Positions 1-13,156 of a DNA stretch of 64,000 bases are shown piece by piece. The stretch is from Parietaria judaica (taxonomy: Eukaryota > Streptophyta > Magnoliopsida > Rosales > Urticaceae), in NCBI GenBank assembly GCA_954871525.1, contig OX940863.1, positions 1,154,001-1,218,000 on the forward strand, read 5' to 3'. The notes under the pieces were generated by a model. It searched no databases and was not told the origin of the DNA. It was given only the letters and a program-made list of their open reading frames with translations. Position 1 is the first letter of the stretch; each line of letters starts with the position of its first letter. The position numbers and the translations under genes were made by a program.

Positions 1-1127
1 CAAAACTTAAAACACTAAAGTTGTAGATCTATCTCTTATCTTTCCAACCATAGGTCATGCATAAAATTTGGACAAAAAATGAGTGAGTTATATAAAAAAT
101 ACGAAAAGTGTGCATAGAGAGGAATATAACTCTCTAATAGTCAAGTGACGAAAAACACGAAAATATCTAACGGATCAAACATTGGGTACATTAGCCGCCG
201 AAAATAAACATTGATTACATAATCCGCAGAAGATCAAACATTGGGTATATTAGCCGCAGTTTACCCTTGATAATATGATACTACATAGTGGATGTTCAAT
301 TTAGCATAACGAGTGACAATTTAATTGAAAAGTTTATAGATATGCACATTTTTGAAAGACTACCCAAAAATAAAGTTTTGATAATTTCTATAAGATTTCT
401 CATCATTTTCTTAGTTTAACACATAATTATATTAGTTCAACAAAACAAAATTAATAAACAAATATAGTTACAAAGCTTGTGATCTTCATGTCATGTGGGA
501 AAATTATGGACCATTGATAATGAAGGTCCCACCTCCAGTTCCCCAACATTTGTGGGATCGGAAATTTGCTTCTGATACGTACATACATGATAATACAAGT
601 GTTATGTGTATATATAATGTATATATGAATTAGTTTATAATAATACTTTATATAATACTTTAGTCAAATGTGTTTTGATTTTTTTAATCTTAATTATTTT
701 TTCTTCAAATATCTACTGGTTTCCGATAAACCAGCAGTCACCTAATTAACCCCAAAAACATAAACGCCCAGTGGCAATGAAACAAGCGTATTTATAAATA
801 AAAAAGAAAAGCACATAACTTTATGGATATATATTCTATAATACAACATAAATTTATTATCATTTCATACCCAGATGTCAAATTAAAAATAAAAGTAGAT
901 TTATATAATTTTTTGCATGCACTTCGAATAGTTATACATTAAATATGTGTGTGTTGTGTATCCATGTCACGTACTTTATGTGTAAACTTATGTTATCTTT
1001 TACTTTCTCGGTTTCTCCTACCTTTTTTTTTGGGTAAAGATGATATTTTTATTTCAAATATCTCAAAAAGTAAGAAATAATTCAAGATGTGAACTTTATA
1101 ATATAATAAAAGTATTAAACTCATCCT
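1..1127. other. Intergenic, upstream of LOR gene
   Basis: No gene is seen. Bases 2-115 are a copy of a repeat module that recurs in alternating orientation at 20.3-21.4 kb (key words: acttaaaacac, gttgtagatctatctc, tttggaca, gagtgagttat). The remainder is AT-rich spacer. Confidence 0.7.
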
Positions 1128-1135
1128 TATAAATA
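1128..1135 (+). promoter_or_regulatory. TATA box of LOR gene
   Basis: TATAAATA lies about 170 bp before the ATG at 1300, which would put transcription start near 1160 and leave a pyrimidine-rich leader of about 140 nt. This is an inference from motif and spacing. Confidence 0.6.
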
Positions 1136-1299
1136 TCCCACTAACAAGAGAAGTAATGCGTCAAGCCAAAACTATCCCCAGAAAACACCACTCCTCTTTC
1201 ATCTTCTCTCTTTTCAACGAACGATCATCAAAGCTTCGCACACTGAGATCTTCCTGGGTTTGATCAGGAAGAACCGGAGTTTTAAAAGTTAAAAGGAAT

Positions 1300-2341
1300 A
1301 TGGTTGTGGAAAGTGAGTTTGTGCGCGAAGAGGTGACGAATCTGACAGTCTCGAAGACCTCTCTCTTCTTCGCCGGCGATGGCTTCACCGCCTACGACTG
1401 CAAAGGCAACCTCGTCTTCCGAGTTGACTCGTACGGCCCAGACATCCGCGACAAGGACGAGCTCGTCCTCATGGACGCCCATGGCAGATGCCTCCTCACA
1501 GTCCGAAGAAAGGTACGTACAAAAGACGATAAAAAAAAACATAGCTCGGTTCTTTTCTGAGTTTCTTAGCTTCCGAGTTGACTCAGCGAGTCGGATTTCG
1601 CAACACATTTCCGCGAGCTGAGTCGAGAAGGGTTCACTCGCTTTCCGTTTTCAATATCTGGGTTCCAACCAGATTCTCGATTAACCATTCTGAGTGACTC
1701 GGTGAGTCTTCTCTTCAACGAGTCGACTCAGCGAGTCAAATCTCTCAGTCATTTTGACGAGCTGAGTCATAAAGGGTTCACTCAGTTCCCGGTACCGATT
1801 TCTGGGTACGAATCAAAATTTCAATTCCGTCGAGATTCCCCGGCGAATCGCCCGGTCAGCGATTCCGAGTTGACTCAGTGACGACCAGATCATAAGATAT
1901 TCCATTGAATTGATTTTTTTTTTTTATTATGATCAGAGGCCGAGTTTGCATCAACGGTGGGAAGGGTACGAGGGGGAGAGAGCTGAGGGTCAGAAGCCGT
2001 TCTTCAGCGTGAAGCGGTCGTCGATGATCGGACGGTCGGGAGTGACGGTGGAGATGTACGGCAAGGACGGCGAGGATTACCAGATCGAAGGGTCGTTCGG
2101 GCAGAGAAGCTGCACGATCTTCAGCTCGGCGAGGGAGGCGGTGGGCGAGATCAGGCGCAAAGTGGACGCCTCCACCAACGTGGTGCTCGGCAAGGCCGTC
2201 TTCTCGCTCTGCCTCAGGCCCGGCTTCGACGCCGCCTTCGCCATGGGCTTGGTTCTCGTGCTCGATCAGATCAACGGTGACGATGATGATGTTACAGATA
2301 TCTTCTCGGGTTCGGCTGAGGTGGTCCCCACCATTGATTGA
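1300..2341 (+). CDS. LURP-one-related (LOR, DUF567) protein
   Basis: Two exons, 1300-1512 and 1937-2341, joined in phase 0 (AAG|GTACGT donor, GATCAG|AGG acceptor), give 205 residues, the usual size for LOR proteins. Residues about 20-50 carry the family pattern FAGDGFTAYD, GNLVFRVDSYG and DAHGRCLLTVRRK. The second exon begins RPSLHQRWEGY and continues with FSVKRSSMIG and the closing LGKAVFSLCLRPGFDAAFA strand region. LOR proteins adopt a twelve-stranded Tubby-like barrel; LURP1 itself is needed for basal defence against oomycetes, but most members, probably including this one, have no proven role. No signal peptide or membrane segment is seen. The second exon is markedly GC-rich compared with its surroundings. 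In Arabidopsis the nearest relatives are of the At3g15810 type (from memory). Confidence 0.95.
1513..1936 (+). repeat. Internally repeated LOR intron
   Basis: The intron holds two imperfect copies of a roughly 160-bp block (about 1570-1725 and 1726-1850). Both contain a GACTCAGCGAGTC core, a GAGCTGAGTC element, GGGTTCACTC and an ATnTCTGGGT word. TGACTCA or its complement occurs at 1579-1585, 1763-1769 and 1871-1877. Confidence 0.6.
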
Positions 2342-4900
2342 TAATAGTAATGTCCAAGTTTCGAACTTTTTTGTTTGTTTTTTTTTGGCCCGTCAATTGG
2401 CGTGGCTGGCTTGCTTGTGTAGTGTAATATCCTTTGGAAAATTGTGTTTCAATTCACTTTAACTACTAAAATTTAGTCTTACAATATTGTTCTTGTTGAT
2501 ATCATGTATGATTATTCGCGGCATAATTAATCTTTGAAAAATGGGTTCTATTTATTAAACTTGATATTATATATAAGATAGGTACTACTACTAATCAAAT
2601 TTTTGGTATAATAATATGAAACTTATCATTATTTTTAAAAAAATTGATACTTGTACCGTGAATATCCCTATTATAAATGGGCGTGTTTTCTCCTAATCAT
2701 GTAATAATCTCATATTTTAATAAGGCATAAATTATTTATAGTATAAGCTTTTAACAATAATTAACATGATATATGTTCATACGTGGTTGATTGTGAGAGT
2801 ATGAGCGGTGAATTTGGTAATGAGGTCGTTGAAAAGTTAAACCAATTAAAGTCTTGCTTATTATGGAAATGTTTTTTTTTTCTTCAATATATTGATGATA
2901 AAATTTAACGTATATTGAGTTGTTGACGTTTTGCATAAAAAAAAGTAATAAGAACGCAAATAAAAAAAATCATGTGGCTCTTGACAGTTTGTTCGAAGAT
3001 ATTTATGGAAAGGCTAGAGACTTATCGTAATCGTAGACTACGAGAAGTATAATTTGATGGTAGAAGAAAATAAATAGACAATAGATTGTGAAACATTAAT
3101 GAACAATCTTCAACGTTTACATCATCATTATGTTGACAAGAGAGCAATAATAACACACCGCACTGTCAATGAATTTAAACCACAAGTTATAAGTAAACAA
3201 GCCGCTATTATCTTTGGTCTCAACTTTCATTAAAAAACAATAGGGACATTTTGAAAAATTTATACTATTGAAAGAGACAATTACTAACTATTTAACCTAG
3301 TGTTAACCAATTACAAGACTATTCTAGAAGTGCTAGTATGATATATAATATAACACTACAAATATATTTTTTAATGCGACTACACGTAATCTTGATCAAT
3401 AGAGTCATTTTAATAATAATAAAAAAATGATATTAATATTTAAATAAAAAATAATTATTTTAGAAGAGAAATGTACGCTCAGACTCCAAAAATAATTATG
3501 TTATCACTAAATTGTATGTTTACTAATTGAATTCTTATGATAATGTTTTGAATCTATATATATATATATATATATATATATGTTAAAGCATGATGAAAAT
3601 TTTTTTACAAAACAATTCTATTATATAGACATGTTCAAATGCTAATTTTTTTAAATTTTGAATTAAAATAAAATCAATCCTACACAAATTGATACTACAA
3701 TGTTGTAGAGTACTAATCAATATGCCTTCATCATTATTTTGTTAATTGAATGTATTATTAATTAATTTTTTTAATAAAAAGACATGCATTAAAGTAATGC
3801 ATTTTATGCCACTTAATTAAAATGCATAGCAGTTTTGTTTCGCATAGGCCAATAGGTCATAGTGTTAAAAGATAGACTCTTGGCATTATATTGTTAAAAG
3901 CTAACGCCAAAAATAAAATAAAATAAATCCACTATTGTGAGTTAGTACCATTTACTTTGATTATTAATGCAAAGACTTTTCATTTTCTTGATGCTAATCT
4001 CTTGCGGATATAGTTGGTGATATTATATTATTATATATATATAGAGAAAGATAAATTTGATGAAAATGTATTACGTGATGGCAATTTGTTCAAGTTAAAT
4101 TACGTGATAAAAAACGATCATCATCTTTGCCAGCATATGTCCTCCATCTCCAACGTCATCATTGAGTCCATTCCGAGCTTTACTCGAGAGCGTCAAATAC
4201 AAGTGAGTGGTATTACATTTTTTTAAGATCGTTTTCGATGATTCTTTGGTGTGAATAGTCAAAGCTAGAATTACCTTCGAGCGAGATGTTTGATTTGTTC
4301 TCCCTATGACTCACAATACTCTCAACGTAGTGCGCCTCATCATCGACTAGCGACTGAGACACATGAAAGGATTATCAATATTTACGGTAAAGCCATGTAG
4401 ATTGTTAAATTTTTTGTTCAAGCCTAACAGTTGACTTATTTTAGTTTTCAGGGACATTTAAATTTCTAACAATTGAAAGGGTGTAGAGAAAATTTATTTT
4501 ATTTATTCATTTGGCCAATTGTATCTTTTTAACTTAATAGCTCTTTTATTTTTTTTAGGAACGAACGCCAACTCGATAAATGATATTTGTTGGGGTTTGA
4601 TATTGTTGAAATGAAGCCTAGCTTGGAGGAGTACATGACTTATCACAAAATAAATTAAACAAATGCGGAGATTGCTTTTATGGAACGTGGAAAATGGGAA
4701 AGTATGCAAAAACAGGTTCAAGAAAGGGAAACACTATAGTTACCATTGTTATTGATAGTCTCACAGAGAAAGATATTTCTAAAATCATGTTCATTTTGAT
4801 ATTTGTTCTCGATATTTACATAAAATGTTTTTTTTTTTCATGTTCTTTCATGTCATATCCATCTAAGCACAATACTAATATTTTATTTGGATGTTACATT
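2342..4900. other. Intergenic spacer, no gene seen
   Basis: AT-rich DNA with a (TA)n run near 3559-3580. Short open frames at 4014-4226 and 4694-4945 have no family signature and unlike composition, so they were not called. Confidence 0.6.
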
Positions 4901-4960
4901 AGTATTGATTTATTTCTTTTTATAATAATATTATTACTAAAATAATTTTTAAATAATATT

Positions 4961-4994
4961 GTGCCACCAGGCGAAGCGTGGTGCGTCCACTAGT
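4961..4994 (+). mobile_element. Possible Helitron 3' terminus
   Basis: A short GC-rich hairpin (CACCA at 4965-4969 pairing with TGGTG at 4979-4983) is followed six bases later by CTAG at 4990-4993 and a T. A hairpin then CTRR then T is the Helitron 3' end signature. The stem is short and no 5' TC end was identified, so this is tentative. Confidence 0.3.
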
Positions 4995-5501
4995 TTCTTA
5001 TAAATATCCTTATAATGCTCAAATTAAATTTCAGTCAAACCAACATGTTTCAAGAAAAGCTAGCACATATTAAATTTAAGGGAATTAAATTAAGATCGGA
5101 AAAGCTTTTATGTAAATCGAATATAAGATACGCAAGCATGTCCACGTGCACGGCTTCTTATAACAAACTACTTATAAATTCACACATTCAATTAAATCAA
5201 TAACAAGATTTTATGTGTTATTTTTATAGAGTGGGGAATAAAGTTGTAAATGTTTTGAGTTCGTATGGGTGTTGAAGAAGAGATACGTCTAAGAAATTTG
5301 TTAGTCTTGTTGTTTTAAGTTTGTTTTGTCGTTCGGCTTAAGTTGTATTTGTAAGTACTACCATGTTACTATGGTTTTCTTTCGCCATAAGTGAGTGCTA
5401 CATTAAACAAAATGTAGACAGAGTCACGACACAAGTGATTTCCGGCTATTCCAAAAAAATAAAAAATAAAAAATAAATCAATAACAATGTATTTTTCTAA
5501 A

Positions 5502-5970
5502 GGGTTAATAACGGCAAAAATACTCAAAGTTTGGTCAAAGAACCCCTAGTGTACCCAAAGTTTAAAAATGGTGGCAAAAATTCCCAAAGTCGCATTTGGG
5601 GAGTTGACCACTCCATTCTCGTAATGTCGTTAACTTACCCGTTAACTCTGACCACGTGGACAAATGTGGGTTGCTGACAAAACAATTTTTGCCACATGAA
5701 CAAGCCCACATTAGCCTCGTTTATGAAAAAACAATGAATTAAACCCCTAATTAATGCTATTTATCACATCTAATTGAACCCCTAATGATTACACTTAACA
5801 AAGCACATTTGTCCACGTGGCCAGAGTTAACAGGTAAGTTAACTGCGTTACGATAATAGAGTGGTCAACTCCCCAAATGTGACTTTGGATATTTTTGCCA
5901 CTGCTTTTAAACATTAAGTACACAAAAGGCTCTTTGACCAAACTTTAAGTATTTTTGCCGTCATTAACCC
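5502..5970. mobile_element. Mutator-like MITE, copy 1
   Basis: Near-palindromic element of 469 bp. Long terminal inverted repeats begin GGGTTAATAACGGCAAAAA on the left and end TTTTTGCCGTCATTAACCC on the right. A perfect 9-bp target duplication, TTTTCTAAA, lies at 5493-5501 and 5971-5979. Nine-base duplications are the Mutator superfamily hallmark. No coding capacity. Related copies sit at 22270 and 25382, and a larger divergent relative at 48957. Confidence 0.9.
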
Positions 5971-5979
5971 TTTTCTAAA

Positions 5980-8900
5980 TACAAGCATATATCTTATAAA
6001 GTTTAATAAATTTTGAGATATTTGACGTATTATTTTATCTAAAAATGTTATATATTGCTCTCGATCGCGCAAGGCTGGAATATATTCTAAGTTGCTTTAT
6101 TTGGAGATAAAGTTAAATATTCCTTAATTTAATACAAGAAAGTAAACCTAGTCTAGGCATTCAGATTGATACCCCTATTTAAAGATATGTGTATCTTAGA
6201 TAGTTGACCAAACCACCATTTGTGACACAAATGAATTCCATGACTCGAATTTCTTCTGGTATGGGACACGTGAACCTAACCACATTTACAGATTGTACCT
6301 TTTGGAGTTTCGGTTCAACTAACTATGAACTCACCATATTTAGCAAATTATCACACACATATATATAGCACAGCACGAATGTTTGTCGGTTATAAATATA
6401 TTTCGCTAATGTTTCTAAAAAAAATACAAATCTAACATTGCTTATCAATCTTATATAGACCAAATCAATTATAAATGCTTTTATTTAACTTAGGTGCTCT
6501 TTTTTTTTTATTATTATTATTATAAAGATTGTTTGATTGTGATATAACGTAGATAATACTAAGATAAATTGCACGTAATGTCATATACAAACGTTGAGAT
6601 TGCATTTTAACAACTGTTTATATTTATTTTCATAAATAACCAATTTAAAGGCGTGGCTATTGAATTAAGTTTTTTGGTAACGCTATAGACGTTATTGCCC
6701 TTATTAATTTTTTTTTAAATAAATCTCAAAATTTATTTTAATTGATGAGCATTTTAATCAATAAACATTAAATACAAAATGCCCTAATTAATTAGCGTAC
6801 GATACCTGGGTGATTTTGGTAACTATGGTCTTTGAATTCGTCGTCGGTGCTGCCATGGTTAAGCGAGCTTGGTACCTGGATTAGGGTTAGGGTTTTGGAG
6901 CGAGAGAAATAGAAATCAACACAACACAAATGATCAATTGACACAAATTAACAACACCTATTAACACAAATCAACGGAATTAACACAAATTAACAGCACG
7001 TATTAATACAAATTAACAGATTTCAACCAATTTGGTTTAGGCGTTTAGATTTGTTTGATCTCGTCAATAAATTTGGGCATTTATTTCGCTTTAAAACTTT
7101 ATTTCGTATTTATTTTGCATTAATGGTGTTTACTTTTCAATTTTGAATTCAAATTTTTTTATTGCCTATTTTGGGTAAGGATGTTAAAGTCTTCTTATTA
7201 TGTTGGCTAATATGGTTAATTGACTATTCTAAAATATTAACTAAAAATTGATTATTTTGTAAATTTCAAATTTTATTTTGGGTAATTTGCCGTAGAACCC
7301 TAATACTATTGTGGTGGAGCTCAAATTTTGAACAATTTGTGTTTTTTAGATATAAAAATATAAAGATAAATGATAATTTTTTTTATTATTAGAGAGCGAC
7401 TTTGTGACTTATGGTATGTGCCTCGTGAGTATGGCTGATAATATCTAAACAATTTTAATGTGTGTTAGTGTGTATGAATTTTATTTAATAGCTTCTTAAT
7501 TTACTTAAGTTTTAAAGGATATTATGCACAAAAAAACAATAATAGTAGAAGTTAGAAAGCTACTACAAAATAGCTGAAACATACGATATCAATTCCGCAC
7601 TTTAGAAGTATGTGTGGAAAAAATATCAAAATAAACAAATAAAATACAAAGCTAGCCACTTTTCTTTGCCAAAAACCTCACTTTCTAAAAAGTATCTTAT
7701 CCAAAACAGAGTTTCAACGTGTGTAATTTATTTCAGGCCACGTCGACAACATTTTGAATAAATAAAACATTGCAATATGAAAAATACCATTATATAGTTC
7801 TTTTCCAAGGCTCGTGATGTGTTTCACCTTCGCAATTGATAGAGTTGTTTCTACATTTAATGGAATTGGGCAATGCCTAAAGCCATACATAATTCTCAAC
7901 CAATAATGCATAATTTAGTGGGCCAAAATACAACTAATAATACATTAAGGATGACAATAACTTGAGAAAATCTTGATTTGATCGGCTCAAGTACTAAAAT
8001 GTAAATTCTCCATGCCCTATGGTAAATTGTTTAATCGTCTCAATTAATTTTAGTGAATACGTATATTAACAAATATTACGTGTCAAGTTTCTTTATTATT
8101 AGTTTTGGGTGGTGGACTCACGATCGGGATTCGCCGGAAAGTAAGACGTGGTGGACGTTTATATTTTTTATTTTGGTTGCTTTTTGACGACGAACTTGTC
8201 GCCGATTAATTTTCGCTGCATCATTATACAACGGGGTCTTCGGTACCAGTTTTACTTTTAAAAAGACATGGAGCTTATTATTCGATTTTTTAAAATTGAA
8301 CCGAAGACCCTATCTTTTAGAGCGAAAACCATGTTTAGGACCGAAATTATGTTCTAGATTCGGTTTTGGACCTAATTAGACTATTTATAGTAAAAATTTA
8401 TCTTCATCAATGGTACTTTTTCATTTTTATGTAAAGTAATGCATAAAACGTATTTATTGCTCACCAGAAAATAACTATTTATAATAAACGATTGCTTGTC
8501 TTTACATTGAATACCTTAATAACCCAAGTGAAAACCAAGTTCTACGAACATTAAAATCATAAACAACTATAAAAAAAAAAAACGAAAGAAAACAAATGTC
8601 TAGAAATTAAATTAATTTATTGTGGAAGTTACCTTATTTTTCTATGAATTTAGCATAAAATAAAAATTAATAATTAAATAAAGTTTTCGGTACAAATGGG
8701 TCTTCGGCACAGGTTCTCAAAATTGAAACCGAATACCAAAGACCCAATGCGGTCCAAATGGACAGAAGATCTTGTTTTATTGACCCGAACTCCATTATTC
8801 CGTCTTTAGGGTCTTCGGTAACAATGTTTTCAGTCCCTCAATTCGGGTTTTTGGTTTTTTACACCCCCAATGTATATATAGCTGATTTTTAAAACAAATC

Positions 8901-9304
8901 TTGCAAAGAAGTATATTGAGATTTGAGATAGTCTGCCCTTTTTACATGTTTGAATATTTCGAAGAGAATTTTGATGAGGAAAGTGGGGTCTGAAGAGCCT
9001 TATTGTTTTGGTGAAATTTAATTGAAAACTGAAAATATAACGTAACTTTATATTTTGCTGAAATCATAGAAAACCATTCAGCAATTCAGTTTCGGCCCCA
9101 TAATTATCAACAATTGAGTAACCATTCTCAACACACAAAGAAATTCAATGTAATCTTATACGAATAAATGAGGTATATATTATATACAGAAAGAATCATA
9201 TTTACGTGTCTTCTATATATCTTGATCGATATGGAAGCTTTAGAAAAACGTGACCTAGCTTGGACCAAAACACGTATGAGGCCCATGCATGCCATGCAGT
9301 CTCT
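5980..9304. other. Intergenic spacer, no gene seen
   Basis: Contains a short reiterated ACACAAATTAACA stretch (about 6920-7020). At about 8230-8880 the words GGTCTTCGGTAC and its complement recur in both orientations, which looks like a decayed transposon but has no recognisable ends. Confidence 0.5.
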
Positions 9305-11592
9305 CTATGGTGTTAAAATCAGAAGCAGAATAGCTACGCAGCTTGAGAGTGCCCATGAAGACGACGATCGAAACCAACCATCAAATCCAATTCCCTGCAT
9401 TAACGATACAACAAATTCAAATTATCCAATTTTAAGGTTTTATTTACAAAATAAAAAAATTAATTAATTAAACATATATTTGAGAATTGGAAACCGGTAT
9501 TTTGCGAACTAAAAAGCGGTATCTACTACTATATATTGAGAACCGGACCGATTTCAACAAACCTAGGACTTGTAACATACGGCCTCTCCAGATTCGTTAT
9601 ATTTTAAAGCTTGAATAAACCAATAAAATATTATACCGGTTGCATGTTTAAATTACACTGAACCACTAAATACTTGTATTTTTCTATTGGTACCCGTTTT
9701 TACAGGTCAATATCGATTATTGGTTACCGATAAACTAGTTTACGCAAAATTGGTTCCGTTACCAAATTTGAAAATACCAGAAATCCCGCACTAGTTATCA
9801 AAATACCAGTTCCCGTTCTCGGTTTTATTTTACTTTAAAGAAAGTGTTATATATTGAGTAAGCAAATGAATATTAATATACCTTGGCGTGAGAGGCAGAA
9901 GAAGCTACGAGGCCAGTGAAGCCGATATCGTAGGAGATACTGCCGTCGGGCTTGAAGAGCCCGAAGTTCCTCTCCGACGTGGGGCCGAACTTGAGATTCT
10001 CATTGAACAGCGCGAAGATGTAGGCCTTGACTTTACTGTTAGGCCTCAGCGGAGTGCCTTTCTTCTTGGCCAGCTTCTTCTTCAAATTCCGATTGTACTT
10101 GCGCGCGTTCTCGACGCTTGCCCCGGCCTCGTTTTGGTCCCCTTTTGACGCCCACCCTGTCTCCGACACGATCACCTCCATCTCTCCGAACCCTACCTTC
10201 TCCAGCGCTGCATACGCCGCGTCGATCTGAGCATCAAACATATTGTCGTAGTGCAGCTTCGTCTTGGCGTCGTAGATTCCCGCGTTCTTCTCGAAGATCG
10301 CGTAGTTAAGGTCGATGTGCTCCGGGTCGCTCTTGTATGCCAGAAACGGGTATGCGTTTATGTAGAAAGGCGATCCAATCTCGCGGGAGAAGTTCAGTAA
10401 CGACTTCATGTACTGCGCCACGTCGTCACGGAAAACGCAAGATGAAGGAGGGTAAGAGTTTGCGAAAACGGCCTCGGAGTGGGGGCTCGAGACCTCGATG
10501 GACTTCTCGAGCCCGAGCCGGCGGAGAGCACTGTACACGTTCCTCACTGCCGGGACAAGAACCTGTAGAAATAATTAATCCAGTATATATTAGGCTTACA
10601 TGTGAGGATAATTAATTTGAACATAATTTAATATTCTTGTTGATAACTGAACATGATGATTTATGTGGTTAATATCCGATGTTACAAGACCTCCCAGAGC
10701 TCTTGGGTGGTGCCGCCGAGGATCTCGTTGCCGACGGCGATGCCTCGGATGCGGGTCGCTGGAACAAAGGGCTGGACGTTGACCTTGATCCAATCTATGG
10801 CGCGGTCCTCGGCGATACTGATGTCCTTGAGAAACTCATTACCGAGGCCTACGATGATCTCGATGCCGGAGTTCTTGAAGGCCGTGAGGACGTCGTGGTT
10901 GGCATCGTAGATTCGGGTGTTCCTTATCTTCGCCGCCTTAAGGAGGGTGACCACGCTTTCGGGTGCCGGGAGGTTATCGGCGATTCGGCCGTAGTTCACT
11001 CCGTATGTCCCCACAAACGCATTCGTATCTGACGAAGATTATTAACCTTGTTAGCAAAGGTCGACCGGTTTGAAATGTCAAACAGTTGAATACGCTCTTT
11101 ACAATTATCGAGATTTGTCTTAACGTTCGAAAGTCACTTAAAACATTTTAAAAAGATTTTTTTTTTTATTGAGGGGTTACATGAATTTAAATTCGATTTA
11201 TTCCCAAATAACATATATCAATCTTAATTCGATTATTATAAAGATTTTGCATTAAATATAATTATAATTAGCTATCAAATTAGGGCACTAGGATGTATTA
11301 TCAAGTCGGGCGAGATAAGCCGGCGCCTCTCCCAAATTTAGTGCCGCAAATATATATTATATATACATATATATTTAATTAAGCATGAATAACAATATAT
11401 TTTTTTGGACTTAAAAATAAAAAATCAGAGTTGCATCACCTTATTACTATAACACAACATTGGATTATCCCAAAAGAATCCGAAAGACTTACCCTCTATG
11501 AAAACGACAGAGACGAGGAGAACGAGTAAGAAGACGAAAGGCGAGAACGACGTGTGTTTCGTCGGAATATTAAAGATGATTGAGCTTTTCAT
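9305..11592 (-). CDS. GPI-anchored GH17 beta-1,3-glucanase
   Basis: Four exons on the minus strand: 11493-11592, 10691-11028, 9882-10562 and 9305-9394, giving 402 residues. Exon 1 codes a start and a hydrophobic signal peptide (FVFLLVLLVSVVF). The mature GH17 barrel starts at YGVNYGRIADNLP. Predicted acid/base is Glu135 in GIAVGNE and the nucleophile is Glu280 in VSETGWAS; the FNE and FGLFKPDGS motifs follow. There is no X8 carbohydrate-binding module. Exon 4, 29 codons after a 487-bp intron, ends in a hydrophobic tail (VAILLLILTP) typical of GPI signals. Reading on past the exon 3 donor (AAG|GTATAT) would stop after two codons. Such enzymes cleave callose in the wall, and GPI-anchored members act at plasmodesmata. 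Whether this one does is inference; Arabidopsis At3g15800 is a likely counterpart (from memory). Confidence 0.92.
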
Positions 11593-12409
11593 TTCGCGGT
11601 GACAACAGCCGAAGAAGCCGAGAATAAAATATGTGTTGGATATATTGAAAAGCTCTTTGCTTGCAGGCATATGATATAGGCAAATTACGAAAGATTCTTT
11701 GGTCTCCCTCAAGAAATGATGCTAAAAGATTCTTAGCCTGAGACGAATTGAAATAGATTCTTACTTTTATCTCCCTCTCAAAGTATACCTTTTTCAAAAC
11801 TTCCTTTTCTATGTCTTGTTTTGCTTTCTTTTAGAGTGGATTTTTATATTATGCTTTTCGTGGTAAAGGAAACTATTAGAAATCCATGAGAAGACCCCAT
11901 TTGGTTTTGAAGTCCATTTAAAAAAAAAATAAAAAAATGAAATTCGGTATATACGACTTTTTGCTGTATGGTCAAATTTGCTTATATAAAATGGGGTCAC
12001 ATAATTATAAAATTATATATCGACCGACATGAAAATCAAATTGAAACATAGAAATCTAAATTGAGAATATCACACGCAAAGGAAAATAAATTAACTATGA
12101 TACGAAAACAAAGGACGATTCTAATCTTAAAACATGAGAACCCGAATATGAAATGTATCATTCTGCTTTCTAAAAAATAACTCTAAAACGTCAATTGCAT
12201 ACCAAAAAAAAAAAATTATAATTCGCTCCGCACCCTTCGACAGTCACGTCAAAATAACGGATTTAGATCATAAACTCTAATAAAACATTAGAAAAGACTT
12301 AGGTATTAAAGTGCACCGATATAAAGAACTCCGGTATTATCGCCGCCATATTCCCTTTTTATAATAATGAATGTCGTTTTTGTATCATGTCGTTTTATGT
12401 TGGGGCTTT
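11593..12409. other. Shared upstream region of GH17 and LSD1-type genes
   Basis: The two genes diverge from this interval. No convincing TATA box could be assigned for the GH17 gene. A poly-T run (about 12411-12426) and a pyrimidine-rich CTTCTTCTTCTT stretch after it suggest the leader of the LSD1-type gene begins near 12.4 kb. Confidence 0.4.
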
Positions 12410-13156
12410 TTTTTTTTTTTTTTTTTCTTTCTCCTGTGTGGCTCTCCGAGAGTAGACTGCTTCTTCTTCTTGTCCATTCGCCATCGCCTACACCATTTGA
12501 TCCATCGCAGGTAGGAGCTGTTCGTCGATCTGATTTGGGGTTCGAAGTGTCGCCTCGGAATTCGGATTCGTATTCGCGATTTGAACGAGGGTATGTCTTT
12601 GAATTGGAATCGATTTGTGCTCCGCGAATGAAACGGGTTGACTTGTTTATATGTGAATTTTCATGGTTTGATATCGACATAGTGCAGTGTCTTCTCGTAC
12701 ATAGCATAGGAGTGAGAGAGATACAAAGTGTTATATATACCTACAGTGCTTCAGCGGTCAGGTTACGCCGCTCACATTGTTGGTCTCAAGGTTCAGTTGT
12801 CCTTCTTTTTTCCTCCATTGTCAATGGTCTTGTGCTCTGTACGTTGTATTTCACATGTTTGCTGACTCTTTTATCTCTGTGAAGCATTAGTCTCTACATA
12901 TAGCATTACTTGATCTCTGAAATAGCATTAGTCTCTACAACTTGGTGAACATCTCTGTTTTGACCCATTGGCATTTTGCATTTTGGATTTGTACTCGGTT
13001 TTTTCCCGGTTTCTGTCCTCGGATTTTCCCCAGTTTTTGTCCTGGAAAAAAATGAGGGTTTTAATATGTGTCCCGGTTCCGGTTCCGATTTGAAAAAGGG
13101 AAAAAAAAAAGAAGAGGAATTTTCACAACCGGAACCAAAACCGGGACAAAAAAATG

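Noticed and set aside
8220..8880. Repeated GGTCTTCGGTAC words as a transposon
   Set aside because: Reported only as spacer because no paired ends or target duplication could be found.
9873..9881. In-frame TAA at 9873-9875 as end of the GH17 protein
   Set aside because: It follows a good donor site, and the downstream exon at 9305-9394 supplies the expected tail.
10679..11032. Plus-strand open frame of 117 codons
   Set aside because: Antisense shadow of GH17 exon 2; the minus-strand frame carries the conserved catalytic motif.
12306..12882. Open frames on both strands before the LSD1-type gene
   Set aside because: No family signature; they fall in a pyrimidine-rich leader region with splice-like signals.
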